DNA from: Hirundichthys speculiger
Taxonomy: Eukaryota > Chordata > Actinopteri > Beloniformes > Exocoetidae
DNA: 64,000 bases
NCBI GenBank assembly: GCA_018398805.1
Contig: JAGFBZ010001584.1
Span: forward strand, 1,240,001-1,304,000
Direction of reading: 5' to 3'
A program made the position numbers and the translations under genes. Numbering within the stretch: the first letter of the stretch is position 1; every line of letters begins with the position of its first letter. Under the pieces are notes generated by a model, which saw only the letters and a program-made list of their open reading frames with translations, did no database searches and was not told where the DNA came from. Below are positions 1-19,700 of the stretch, in pieces.

Positions 1-195
1 AAGGGTAAGGGGGAAAAAAAAGAAAAGTGGTGCTTAAAATTTGTGAGTCTCAAAAATGTTTCACTTGGTCATTTGTTTATTAAGGAAAATCATCAAATGT
101 TACATCTCTGTGAGGTAAATCTGTGTGAGCCTCTGCTGTCCAGCGTGGCCCCGTTGTGCATTTATTAATTGCAACTCAACACTGAGACAGTCATT

Positions 196-954
196 CAGTG
201 CGTTTACATTCCTCTTTAATTCAGAATTAAAATTAAATCCGATTTAAAATGATTAAAAATTACCATGTAAACACCTAATTCTGAATGAAAATGTCTATTC
301 TGAATTAAACTTAATTCCGAAGTAAGTGGCTGGTTTATTCTGATTTTAAATCCGAATAGAATAATTCCGCGGTCATGTATACACTTATTCCGCTTTAAAT
401 TAATTCCAGGTCTTTCTGCGCATGCTCGTTCCCTTGCCCGTCTGTCATGATGACAGTTATATTCCGCTCTGGGCTTGTTTACGAAACAAAAAAGATGGCA
501 GAACGCAGTAAACGGTAGTCAAGAGCAGAGACGATTTATTTAATAAATAGCTTAGGAGGAACTGGAAATAATTAAAAGAACAGATGGCAGGAAACATAAA
601 AACTGTGAGCTTTTCAAAGTTGTAGCTGATGTTGTCATGCTGCTGCTTCAAAAATAAAATCAAAAGAAATCCAAAAAGGACTAATAATGTAGTCCTCCAT
701 ATTGTTGCTAATCGAGTTTGTTTTCTTCCGGTAGACGTAAATACATAAAGATGTCCGCCCCCCCATCCAATCAGAACCCTTTCCAACCCCCAGACCTTAA
801 GCAGAATTGGATAAAGCCGATCAAACGTGTTTTCCATGTAAACCTCAATTCTGAATTACTATTTCCATGTAAACTCGAAGGAAAATTGTTTAATTCTGAA
901 TTATTTAATTCAGAATAATTAATTCCGAATTAAAAAACATCATGTAACCGTGGC
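196..954. mobile_element. Non-autonomous inverted-repeat DNA element (MITE-like)
   Basis: Both ends carry related inverted sequence. The left end reads GTTTACAT followed by TTTAATTCAGAATTA. The reverse complement of the right end reads GGTTACAT followed by TTTAATTCGGAATTA. The motif 'TTAATTC(A/C)GAATTA' and the phrase CCATGTAAAC recur many times inside both ends, as expected of a miniature class II element with sub-terminal repeats. The interior (about 420-830) is less AT-rich. It contains an open frame on the minus strand (457-837) that I do not recognise as a transposase. No clear target-site duplication was found, so the family and exact ends are unassigned. Confidence 0.6.
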
Positions 955-3734
955 CTTTGTGTTTCTACCAGCTGCAACACTCACTATTCACCCAATTTAA
1001 GACAATATTCTGAATAAGAAATTACCTTGTTGCCTTTATCCAACTATGGTCACATTCAAAGTAACAAATATTCACATTAAAGGTAGGATAAGTGGGTCTA
1101 ACTCAGAAGACTTATGGCATTGAGAGAAAATCTCCTCCCATCCAGTAGCTGCCCATTTCCAGCCTGGCCAGCTGCATTATTCACTTTCAAGTGGGTCTAG
1201 TAGCCCTCCCATTCACAGCTAATCTGAACCAATCACAGCGGGGAGGGAGCAGGATCTATGCGATGATGTCCAAGAGCCACTTTTCAAAACAACCAAGATG
1301 TCTGCCATCACATGCCAGACGAACCAGACTAAATAAATATTGTTGAAGTTGAAGAGGAAAAGAATCAGGATGGCTGACCAGACTAGCCCATCTAGTGAGT
1401 ACACTGTAAAAAAAAAAAAAGTCTTCATGCACAGCCCTCGCTCCATAAACTGCAAACAAACATAGCTTTATGACAAACATCCTGTGCTGGTGTTTGTGAA
1501 CATGAAGTGGGGAGGTGGGGAGAGGTTCGTGATGGGACAGGTTTTCTCTTGAAGCACTGGAGGAGTGGGGGAGCTACTTCTTCTCTTCTGCTTAAGTTTG
1601 TTTCAAATATCAACAGATGTGACATCGTCCGGAAATCCCTTACCCTGCCTTTAAGACATATAAGTATTCCGATTATAGTCACATTATTGAGATACATTCT
1701 AGATACACAAGTATCCAAATGCCAATATAATGTCCTGTTGGAGTTTTTTGTAGCGTTTATGGTAAAACAGATGGCCTACACATGCAGCAGATGTGAAATG
1801 TCTGAGAATGACATCAAGTGTCTATTCGCAGGTATGGCATTAAAGATAAGAAACTTTCCAAGTCTTTCTTATCAGCATCAAAAAATCCCCAGTTTAATGA
1901 TCTATTTGCAAATAATACATTTATGCAAGCAAGTGTTGTGAAGCACAATGTACTTTGAATTAAATGGGAATTCAACTCAACGCTGCTCATTCCACTGATT
2001 GAAAACACCTGGCTCTAATTTCACTTTTTAATTCCTTACTAATCCACAACGTTCATACCCTTCAATAGTGCAATAGTGGATCATTTTCCTCAGTGCTGTT
2101 TGTAAAACATTGTTTTTTTTCTTTATGTACTTTTAACAATGATGGTGATTTTTTTTTTCCATCCTTTTCTTTTTTGCCCAAAAGTCAGAAATCTTCATAG
2201 TAGTATAGTAGGTAAGGGCTGTTCAAAAATCATTGTCAAAGTTTTCACTTGTCTTATATTCATGTCAACGAGCTTTAATATGGGGGCCCCAGTAAAGAAA
2301 TGAACAAACATAAACTTTCAAACCCTAATTCTAAATTAAGCAACAATCATTGTAAGCAGTGGAGCCAAGAATTGGTCCTTTTTCTACCTTTAATCATTTT
2401 TTTCTCTACTGTTCTGATGGTCTTTCAGTCTTTCTCAGTGGCCTGCCTCCTAATGGCAACTTCAGCATAGTTTGTTGTAAAGTTTGTTAAACAAGAAGCA
2501 TTGCTTTAGGAATAATATGGTTGTTACATTTAATGAAGTCTTGGTAGGACACCATGCATCTTCCAGTGACAAAGGGAACACATTTGACAGTAAGCAGTGC
2601 AGCAGTCCCCAGACTGAGATCTTCTCTGCTTTACTTCATCCCCTCCTCTAACTGGGAAATATGCACGCACTTGATTTTGTGGTGTGCATGTGTGTGTGTG
2701 TGTGTTGTGTAGAAAAGGTAGGTCCTCCTCTCAGGCCCCGTTTGCCTAATACGTCCATGCAGGGCTCGCTGGAGAGCAGCATGTATGTGCTATTCTGGTG
2801 CTGCCAGGCTGCCCAGTGCTGATAGGAAAGGATTAATGAGGCGGGGTACTCATCGCTCGTAATTAGAAGCAACGCTAAAAACTATTTTTGTGCTTGTTCC
2901 TATGGAGAGATCTTGACCCTCAGGCCACCCTCACTAGCCATGAGGCAGCAAACGCCTGCAAAGGTGGAATAAATATAGGCTCGTAACTCCTGCAGCTATG
3001 TGACACATGGTTGAATGGAGGCGAGTGCAGATAATTAACAAGTTTAGCCGTGTATTCTCAATACTCAAATGTCAGAGACTGACAGAAGCTGTCTCTCAAA
3101 AAACACATTAGAAGGCCGGTTTTGTTGACATGAAGTCCAGTGATTAACAAGTATCTGAGCTTCAGTTCCTCCTTGGTTTTCATTATGATTGCATCTTGGA
3201 ACCTGTCATTTTTTTCTTTTTAATCCTTTATCCCTGAGTCTGATATTGTTCTTTTGATATCAAGATAGTTTCACCGAAATCTTAAAAAGATATAACAGTC
3301 TACTGAATCAGTAGGAATACAAAACACAGTTTAAAAAAAACAAACATATATATGTATATGTGTGTATAAGGTTTTCTGTAAAACAGAAATGCCAGGTGTA
3401 TGCCAAATGTTACTCTTGTTTTCTCTTCTGTCATTACTTTCTTGAGTCTCTGCCATGACGTCCACTGTAGCCCTGCGATCCAGTTTCATTGTTGCTGATG
3501 TGTGACATGACTGAGGACACCATTTATGGTGTCTCAGTCATAGGAGACGACTGGGACAGGAGTCCAAAGTTTTCTTTTTGTTTTGACTGGTTTTTGCCAA
3601 TAGTAGGTGATAGGAGACAGCTTGATGACACTTTCGAAAAGTAGTTAAATATTCCTTAAAATAAAATTGATATAGTGGCATAAGAGAAAACTCCTTTGTG
3701 CTGCTTTAATTTTGTATGTTATTCAGGAATCATG

Positions 3735-3765
<31 letters not shown>

Positions 3766-3780
3766 GAATAAGCCTCCAAG
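955..3780. other. Intergenic DNA, no gene recognised
   Basis: AT-rich sequence with short low-complexity runs, such as T tracts near 2110-2170 and a short TG repeat at 2687-2706. Open frames here are short, overlap on both strands, and lack family resemblance or splice-site context. I see no gene, RNA gene or clear transposon. Confidence 0.5.
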
Positions 3781-6700
3781 ACGCCAAACAACTTGAACCC
3801 TCCCTGTTTATTTCAAAGCTTACAAGTAGGGATTACAAAATTACAGTGCTTCAGTTTCAACAGTTGAAGAAGTAGTAAGAGGAGATAAGGAGAGATGATG
3901 CACCAGTTTAGGAATTTTGAGCAAGTCATGCAAAAAGGTGTGTGGGGGGGAAGGCCTCCAATATAGTAGCACCCTTTGTGGAAAAAAATAAATCCGTCTG
4001 TCCATAGGTAAGTGCAAAAATAGTAATGAATATATGCATACAAAGAAAATAGATATATATTTATATATTGTAAATACTTGACTGTTGACTACTGACACAA
4101 AGAAATATACAGAAACTTGTGGAGCAAAGCCTGTTTCCACCAGAGCCTCTGAGCCCAAAGCAGAGACTTAAAGAGGTCTCTTCGTAAAGAATACACGGCA
4201 AACATGACAGCTTGATATTGTTCCAATTCAGAAGTCTGTTTCCAAATAAAAGGTAGCAGATGCTTTTTGGAGCTGTCAGTCAGGATATGACCTCTACAGA
4301 AAAAGCAGTATAAGAAAGACAAACAGCACCACAATGACTGCCAGTGTCCCTCACAGCGCAGGAACACACAGCATGCCTCGTCTCTAACCAGAGAGTAATG
4401 TTACATTATTCAGTCTAACAGATATTCAAAAAAAAAAAAAGCCATGTGCCACTGTAAATGCAGAAACCAGCAGGTTGAGTGAAAAGATATATTTTTATTA
4501 TATAATATTGGCTCAGATGATAACCTTTTTTTTTTTTTTTTGCAAATGATAATCTCTGAATAAAAATGCACAAGCAGCAACTGTGTGGTGAATGGTTATT
4601 AGTATATAGCGCTTTTTTTTTTTTTTTTTTTTTTTTTAAATATACTGAGATATATCATGAAGTAGACACCAATGAAAACAGCAAAAAAAAAAAATTGTCA
4701 GTATGAAACTCTTAAATCACAACTCCATTTGAGGTTACAAACTTGCTGAGTTTGAAATGTTTGCACAGACCTCAGACAAGAGAATATGGTTGTCGGAAAC
4801 CGTTTGTTACAATTTCATTTTGCATAGCATGAATTTTACCAAGGGACATTTCAAGCTTATTGTCTGCAAATGTTTATAATGTAAAGCACATTGTGCATGT
4901 ACTCACTATGCTATGAAAACTTGCATTCCCCTTCATTCTACTGACCGAAACAGATCATAATTCTTACACATTTGGGTTCAGGTTTAAAGACATTATGGTT
5001 TGCAGTCAGAGTGTTGTAAAACAGACAATGGTTTTGGCGCTTTGACAAAGATATTGTTAGCCCTGTGCTTCATTTTTATACCTTCCATGAGAGCTGAATA
5101 GAAACCAGAGGAACATCATGAACATAAGCCCAACTCAGATCATTTGAGAGGAAGCTGCTTCAAATCAGTTTAGGGACCTTAAACTACTTGATTATTTTCA
5201 GTCTAAACCTTTATGTCTTGAATTCAGTTGAAAGACTAAATCTTCTTTTGATTGATAAAACTTTAACAGCCCTTAGGATTATTATTTTTGAACCAACGTA
5301 GATCAAAGACATATGGTTTTCAGGCATAAAACCTCATTTGAAAAGCAATATTCACTTGTAGCTTTCAGACCATAATTCTGATCTCTGAAGTTCAACTCCC
5401 AGTTTTTGGCCATACAGTCTTTTTCATAACAGTCTTTACAGTGTGTTCTGTTGTATATGCCGACTAAAACAAATGTTAAAACACAAAACAAAGTTTCCCT
5501 TTGCATCACTCAAATGGCAATTTGTCAATCAAATGGTAAAAGCTAACGGGTGTGACACGGATCATCTAGAATCAGCATACCAATAATACAAAATGTACAG
5601 CTTTAATTTTTTTTTTTTTTTTTTTTTTAAATAGAGCGAGCTCGGCCTACTTGATCATCCAATATTAGCCTCTCACAGAACATGGTGCAGGAAAAAAAAT
5701 TGTTTCATGTAATTTAGAAATATTTAAGTACATATTTTGTCCAGCAGTGTCCAGCTCAACTGGGCAGAAAATACTGCACAGCCATGCATCTTTACAGTAA
5801 GTTGCAAACTAGTTTAACACATCGGGGAAGAGTCAAGCCATCATTTTTTCCCCTTTTCATTGTAATTAACATTCACTCTGTACACGTAAATTATTTCAGC
5901 CAATTTATCAGATTTTCAATCACTCATTCAAATCTGCATCAGCCCCAAAAAGTTCTGTATCTGTTGGATCGTAAAATAGATGAACAGATGCCTCTGAAAA
6001 GAAGAGGATTCTTCAACATGTAATTGTTGTGATATGGATCAGAGGTGAGTGTACTGCACTGACATACAGTATGGCTCACTATAACACTATTTAGTGAAAA
6101 CTTGATTAATAAACTTAAGCCTTTTATCTGCAGCCTCTTCAACGTGTCTGATTGCACTTTTCCTAAATTGTGCATTTTGATCAGGGATGGTGGATATAAT
6201 CTACAAGTTAAATTTGTAGGATAAAGATGGCAGATTTTGTCCATGCATTTAAAATGCGCCCTCCGTGTGGTTTATATTTGTCTGCACGTGATGCTGTGCC
6301 GTGCACAGGCCCAACATGGATACATGAATTAAGGCATTGATAGAGGCACTGGAGCAGCACGTGGCAGCAGCCCTTGCCTTCCTCAGCAAGGCAGAAGAGT
6401 TCCCTTAACTGTATCTTGGTGTCAGCGAGCTGGAGTTGTGAGAGAAAAGGAGGAATCACAATGCTCCACTGTACCACCACTGTCACACTAAACTGACTTA
6501 CAGGAGGAAGTGCATGTTAGTTTAAATAACAGCTGCTACTTTTGAACAGGTTAAAACATAAGTCAGAATGTAGGACATTGGTGAGAAGATCAGGATGCAT
6601 GTGGATGGAGGCAGTCAACATCGTATAGTATGACAGAGCTGGCTAATGGATGAAGTGGAGCAAAAAAAAAAAAAAAAAAAAAAAACACGGAGACAGAAGC

Positions 6701-7730
6701 AGGCAGTGAAAGTCCTCTGTTGTGTTACATTAAACATCACCAGTAGCCCTGTTTTACAATATTCACCGAATATTTCAAAGTGATCTTTCTTCTGCTTGCA
6801 CCCATGCATAAAAAGAGCTCTTATGGCTGTCTGGTAATATGTGTATTGCTAAAAATATATATATACACATGGATGCAGGAATGGCAAAACCGAAATACTG
6901 AACCAAATGCACAAGAGACAAAACCCCTTAAGCTGCACTCAGTGCGAAATCCTCATGTTTTCTTTTTTGTTGTTTTTTAGATTCTCACACAAATTGGCGC
7001 CAAATATTACAACATGACTGTTTGCACCATAAACATATAGAGCTGAACAACAGTAATTACATTAACATCAAAATGGGTCTTCAGCAAGGAGCTGGAAATG
7101 TTTCGCAATTATCGATATATACACATAAGATCAATAGTCTCAGTTGCACTCCACTCTGAAATTATTGCACAGTAAGCCGCTGTGGGCTCATCATGGTCAT
7201 CCCCTTAACCCCTGTATAAAAATAGAACGATAACATTAAACACACCAAACAATTCTTCAACTCTGTTTTCTTTTTTTTCTCTTTAATTCTTTGTTTGTTT
7301 GTTTGTTTTTAGACAGGCACTGCCATGGCCAACCCTGCCTGTGTCTGCAAGCACTGTGCTACTGTGTGAGCTCTGTCCCTCCTGTCAGTAACTGCCCCCA
7401 AGCACAGAAACTGTCGTTTCCAAATCGATTTTCTTCTCCCTCAAGTTTGCTGCTCTGCGGTCACAAATAGACAACCTCTCCATCTGACTCATCTTCTACT
7501 CTGGGACTTCAGCCAGGTCCAGGCCTTAGGGATTTTTGGCATTTCTCTTCACCACTGACCCAGAGCTTTGGCCCTCAAGAGAGTCCAAGATGAGGACGAG
7601 AAGGGAAGGAAGAAAAAAAAAATCAGTGGATTTCTCACCCTTTTACAATCAGACTAGCTCATAGTGCAGCCAGTGTGTTCAAAAACAGTGAGGCTGAGTT
7701 CAAACATGAGTATCAGGTCGAGGCGTTCAT
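3781..7730 (-). other. dusp10: 3' flank and possible long 3' UTR of dusp10
   Basis: This stretch lies directly downstream of the dusp10 stop codon on the minus strand. Candidate polyadenylation signals read on the minus strand are ATTAAA at 7282-7287 (UTR of about 450 nt), AATAAA at 4494-4499 and AATAAA at 3807-3812 (UTR of about 3.9 kb). Sequence alone does not show which is used. The region has many A/T homopolymers (for example 3737-3761, 4613-4637, 5609-5628, 6661-6685) but no recognisable second gene. Some open frames begin with a hydrophobic stretch (for example minus 5303-5509), but they show no homology and sit in AT-rich DNA. Confidence 0.35.
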
Positions 7731-15154
<7,424 letters not shown>

Positions 15155-15200
15155 GGGGAGGCCGAGGGCTGGACGTTTACGGAGAACTCGACAAGCCGCT

Positions 15201-16232
15201 CTGTGAGGACCCAGAGGGAAAAAAAAGCATGAGAATCGTTGAAATGCTGTTAGATGAACTCTGCATCTACTGACTGAGCGATCAAGCAGGGAGCTCAGAC
15301 AGGTTGACCTCTCGTCTGGTGGATCAACATGCAAACTAGAAAACGTCTGCTGGAAGCCAAACATTAGTACTGTCAACACCTGCAGGGCTACACCCAAGTT
15401 GGTGGGAAAATTTAGGAGTGACAGACTGGCCTCTAATAATAAACTAGTGAAATCATCTGCATGTGTCCTGTATGTGAATCACAGGGAAAGTAATTAACAT
15501 GAATCATCCACCAGATAGTGTACATGTGTGATAACATAACCGCCTTGCTCTGTCTGATCCAAACTCTGAACTAGAGAGAGTGGGGAAAGAAAAATATCAA
15601 ATACTGCATCAACGCCACGCTGCAGTTTTTGTCTCTCACCCAAACGGAAAGTCGGCGTGTCAAAAATGAACAAATAAATAAATAAGGGTGGCAATTTCGT
15701 TCTGATCCGACCTATTCTAAAAGCATCTCATCTTATGTAATAAAGGCAGCTCTGCCTGTCCCGACCATTGCCGTCCTTTAAGCGTTGTGCGTGTTCAGCA
15801 AAAAAGAAAAAAAAAAAAAAAGAGAGAGAAAAAGGCAGAGATCATTCACGGCCAAATTCATTGAAGAAACCGGCATGAGAACGTGCTGAGAATGTGATAT
15901 GGCTTTCAGGAGGAGACCAGCTGCTCAGATGAGCTGCAGACTGAACGAAATCCAATTACATACCAGCATGTATTGACGAATATTTAAAAAAAAAAAATCA
16001 AATGTCAAAGGCGGGTATTGTAACTTTGTCACAATGAAAGGATAAAGCCAAATACGCATGAACGAAATAGTAAAAGACAAGAACGTTAACATGGAAATTA
16101 ACACTCAAAATGGTTGCAGCATTTTGATATTCCACTTCATAATTTATAGAGTCGCTTACAGTCTCTATGACTGTGCATTTCAACAATAACTTGTGCCACT
16201 AATTCCCAAACTTGCCTCGTATTTGCGCTTAC
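15201..16232 (-). other. dusp10: dusp10 5' UTR intron
   Basis: The strong donor CCG|GTAAGCG (junction at 16233/16232) and the acceptor at 15201-15202 bound a 1.03-kb intron between a predicted non-coding first exon and the first coding exon. It contains only short A-rich runs (near 15808-15825 and 15985). Confidence 0.6.
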
Positions 16233-16455
16233 CGGTCAGTGTCACGGTTGACCGCAGACAGATTTATTATCTCCCCTCGCTGACAGCGTTGCCTCCATTC
16301 AGTCCGTCTCTGTGTTGTGTATCGGCAACATGTTTTTTAGTACTTTTACCCTGCTCCCCAGAAATAAAATTGAAGGAAGCCTGCCAGCCTACAGAAGTCG
16401 CGCAGCAGGATTGACGCGAGTACGAGCCAATGCGCGACTTCATTAATATTAACTG
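16233..16455 (-). other. dusp10: Predicted non-coding first exon of dusp10
   Basis: The 3' border is a consensus donor at 16232. The 5' border (transcription start) is only estimated from the GC-box array just upstream on the minus strand. The exon is CpG-rich compared with its surroundings. It contains an 11-bp perfect inverted repeat (16394-16404 with 16431-16441) that could fold in the 5' UTR. Confidence 0.5.
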
Positions 16456-16720
16456 TGTTCCTCCGCGCAGAGTGAAGTCCTGCCCTGCGGGGGGCGGGGC
16501 CTAGCAGTGCTCTCTGGCTTTAGGGGGCGGGGCCTAGCGCTGCTCTCTGGCTTCAGGGGGGCGGGGCCTAGCGCTGCTCTCTGGTTTCAGGGGGGCGGGG
16601 CGGTCGTCGCTTGAACTGCCTCCAGTACCGCGTATGAGGAGGCATGATGTCACTAGCAGCCAATCAGAAGTCCCTCCAAGAGGCTCGAGGAGGAAGAAGC
16701 GGTGCCTTTAGGTGACGCTC
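16440..16720 (-). promoter_or_regulatory. dusp10: dusp10 promoter region
   Basis: CpG- and GC-rich segment in AT-rich flanks. It holds four GC boxes (see the tandem repeat), a CCAATCAG box at 16660-16667 for NF-Y, and a CRE-like TGATGTCA at about 16645-16652. The order (GC boxes next to the exon, CCAAT box further upstream) is usual for a CpG-type vertebrate promoter. The start site itself is inferred. Confidence 0.65.
16488..16605. repeat. 34-bp tandem repeat carrying GC boxes (dusp10 promoter)
   Basis: The decamer GGGGCGGGGC occurs at 16491, 16524, 16558 and 16592, spaced 33, 34 and 34 bp. The intervening sequence is repeated too, as CTAGC(G/A)(C/G)TGCTCTCTGG. Each unit is a consensus Sp1/KLF site. 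The array lies immediately upstream of the predicted dusp10 first exon and is its likely proximal promoter. Confidence 0.85.
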
Positions 16721-19700
16721 ATAAACTCTTTGACAACGTAAACTAGATTATTAATTGGAAGATGACGGAACTGCTTTGTAGCACAGATAAAAGGTAAATA
16801 AAGCCAATTTAAACACACTGACAGACAGGAGGAACTGGCTGAAATATCGGCATGAACATAAAAGTTTTTAATTTTCTGAATTAGACAGATATGGAATTTA
16901 AAAGAAATGCTGATACATATAGGGACAGAGATAACTTTCCTCTTATGTGTATAAACATTGAAAAAACATCAATAGTCATTGGTAAAATAAAAATCAGGCA
17001 GCATTTTGCACTGTACAAAGAGAACAAGGGAAGCACTCAAATGTTCATCCGTGTGAAAGCCACATGCGCACAGGCTGCATGCAGTCATACTGGTTTAAGT
17101 CACACACTTACTCCAGTCTGCACTGTGTAAACAGACTGACTGCTGAGAAACACTTCTAGGCTACAGATTTATTTAATACCCAAATTCTTTATTTTCCAAA
17201 AGAACGGACCTTTCTGATAACACAACATCATGGTAAACTTTAAATGTTTATATTGCAATCAAAGAACTTTACTCCTTTCTGAGCAAACTAATGCAAGTTC
17301 TTGAACTGGATCTATTAAATAACTTTGGTGCTATCCAGATAAAAAAAATGCATTCCCAGCTGTTTTTATCAAGCATATGCCATCAACAGAAAGCATAGTT
17401 ATCTCTCTCCAACTTGTAGATATACAGCCACCTATGCTGCCAACAATTCATTCTCAAAAATGTATTTGTTTGGCTGCAGCTGCCAACCAGTCTTTAGGGT
17501 TTTAAATCAATTTAGGTTTGGTTGAGATGCTCAGAAGAGTCTAAAACAAGATATGCAAACCAGAATGGAAATTATTCCATCATAACAGAAAAGTATAGAG
17601 CGATGGCTTCAGTCTGGAAACCCACTAGTTGTTGTCATGTTCGCTTCGTGGAGCAACGTCCCATGTTTCTGGACTTCCACCATGGCCAGGTGTTATCCAG
17701 GTAACTGAAGTCTGGGCCCCAATTCCCTGTTAGGTGCACTTGTTTTTGTTTGATTGTAGATGATTTTCATAAAAACAAGTTCCTGGTCAGACATTTGCAA
17801 ATTATTTAAAGACTGTATTTTGGAAAATGTGAGTGTCTCAGCTCTTTACATAGAATGGTAACCTGAATGCAAACAAACTTGGCTCATATGTCATTAGTCA
17901 ATGCAACTGGGTCAGCGAACACACTGGAAATGGAATCTGAAAAGCTTCCATCACCAAACTCCTGCTCCTGTGCTTACTCTACATATTCATTTCCACATAT
18001 TTATTTATGAAGTTTGTAAAAACTGGAGGTCAAATAGTCAATCAGCTTCAGAAACCACCTCCCCCGACACTTTTCCAGCAGTGGTTCGGAGGGAATGTGT
18101 CATAACTTTCTAAAACCAACATATTTTCCAAAACTAGCAATCTTTATGACACTTTTCATATGATTCTGTGCAACACCGTAACACTGAGGAAGGAAAATCC
18201 ATTTTGCTTTCAAAACTACTTGAGCTCTGTTATTCTCCATATTAGCTTGTGAACAAAACTTCTTGAAATAACAAACATCTCTTTGGATGATGGACTGGGG
18301 AACTCCAAACGTAGATTTCTTTAGCAGTATTCACTAGATTTTTTTTCCCTTTTGTTCAGAGTCATTATCCTCCTGTATAAACAGAACCTCCGCTGACAGT
18401 CATCGCGACATCATCCTGGAAGATACCTTGGTCATTTCTAAGAGTTCATTCTCTCCTTGGTCTGTCCAGGAGAAACGGCACCGACTGACAACAACCAAGC
18501 TGCACTGTTTGGACAATGCCATCATGTATCTAGTCAACTTTTGTTTCATCACTCAACAAAAGTCTTTCCCACCATTGCCGCTGAGTTTCATGGCAAAGAG
18601 AACAAAATGTTCCCCATGGTGTCTTGCTGGGGAGAGTGTCTGTCCGTTCAGTCATTTGCATTTGGTTGACTCATGAACACAGATATTAACCCGCTTCAGT
18701 GATTTCTTGACTGTTGCTGTGGGCATTTTTTTTTTCCTTTTACCTCGCTGATCATTGTTAGAGTCATATTAATTATTGTATTTCCCAGGGCAAGTGACCA
18801 CTGTGGTAAATCATCTTCAGATAGATAGTATATACAAGTCATCAATGTGTAAACGCTTCAAGATTACTGTGCAACACTTTTCACTTTTATTAAAATCAAT
18901 AGCTCTTGACCAAATGTCATCTTTGAAACTCTTTATTTTTTCTTTGTGATCTTGCTTTGTTTGTCAGCTAGATCACAAAAAAAGATTGGGCATTGACCTT
19001 GGTGGAGGGCTGAGCTCTTTGACTGCCCCTCTAAATTGCATTTGTAACATAAATTAATTTTTTTTGAACTCCTAAAACCAACTGCTATGAAGAGAGCTGT
19101 AATAACATGGTTGTATTTTTAGCCAAAGCATCCTTCAACCATTTCATTATGACCTCAGGAAATTGTGCCAGCTTTAAAAAAAAAAAAAAAAAAAAAAGGG
19201 AATAATACTGTATGTCTTCTTTAAGACACATTTCACAACATAAGAACTCCAGTTTTTCTGAAAAGGGCCCTGAAATGCCCTTTGTTGCTTTACTGTCTTT
19301 GTTGTAATTTTTTAAACTTCTTTCTCGTCAGTTTTCTCCCCTTGACAAAACCACAAAACAGCTCTGGTTCTTGTAATTATAGCCAATAAAACCAGCAGAA
19401 CAATCATCCTGTTTAGATCAACAGAATTATGTCGACACGGTTTAGCTGACTGTGTCATTCTTTTAATCCACTCTGAATATCCTTATGGTATCATGTAGTT
19501 TTTGGTCTGAGTCACACTTGTCTGAGAGATGGCAGAAGTGTCTTTTTTTTTCCACTCTTCACTTACTCACTCTAAAAGTTTCAAAAATAATAAGTGACCT
19601 CTTTTTCCTTAAGATTAAAGCCTCTTTTCAATGAGTAAAGTGACAAAATTCCAACTTGCTGTAAGCGCTACTGTGATTCTAAACATGAAGAAGCAAAACA

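Noticed and set aside
457..837. 126-codon minus-strand frame
   Set aside because: Lies within the inverted-repeat element and shows no transposase motif that I can name.
5303..5509. Signal-peptide-like 68-codon minus-strand frame
   Set aside because: In the AT-rich 3' flank of dusp10 with no family resemblance.
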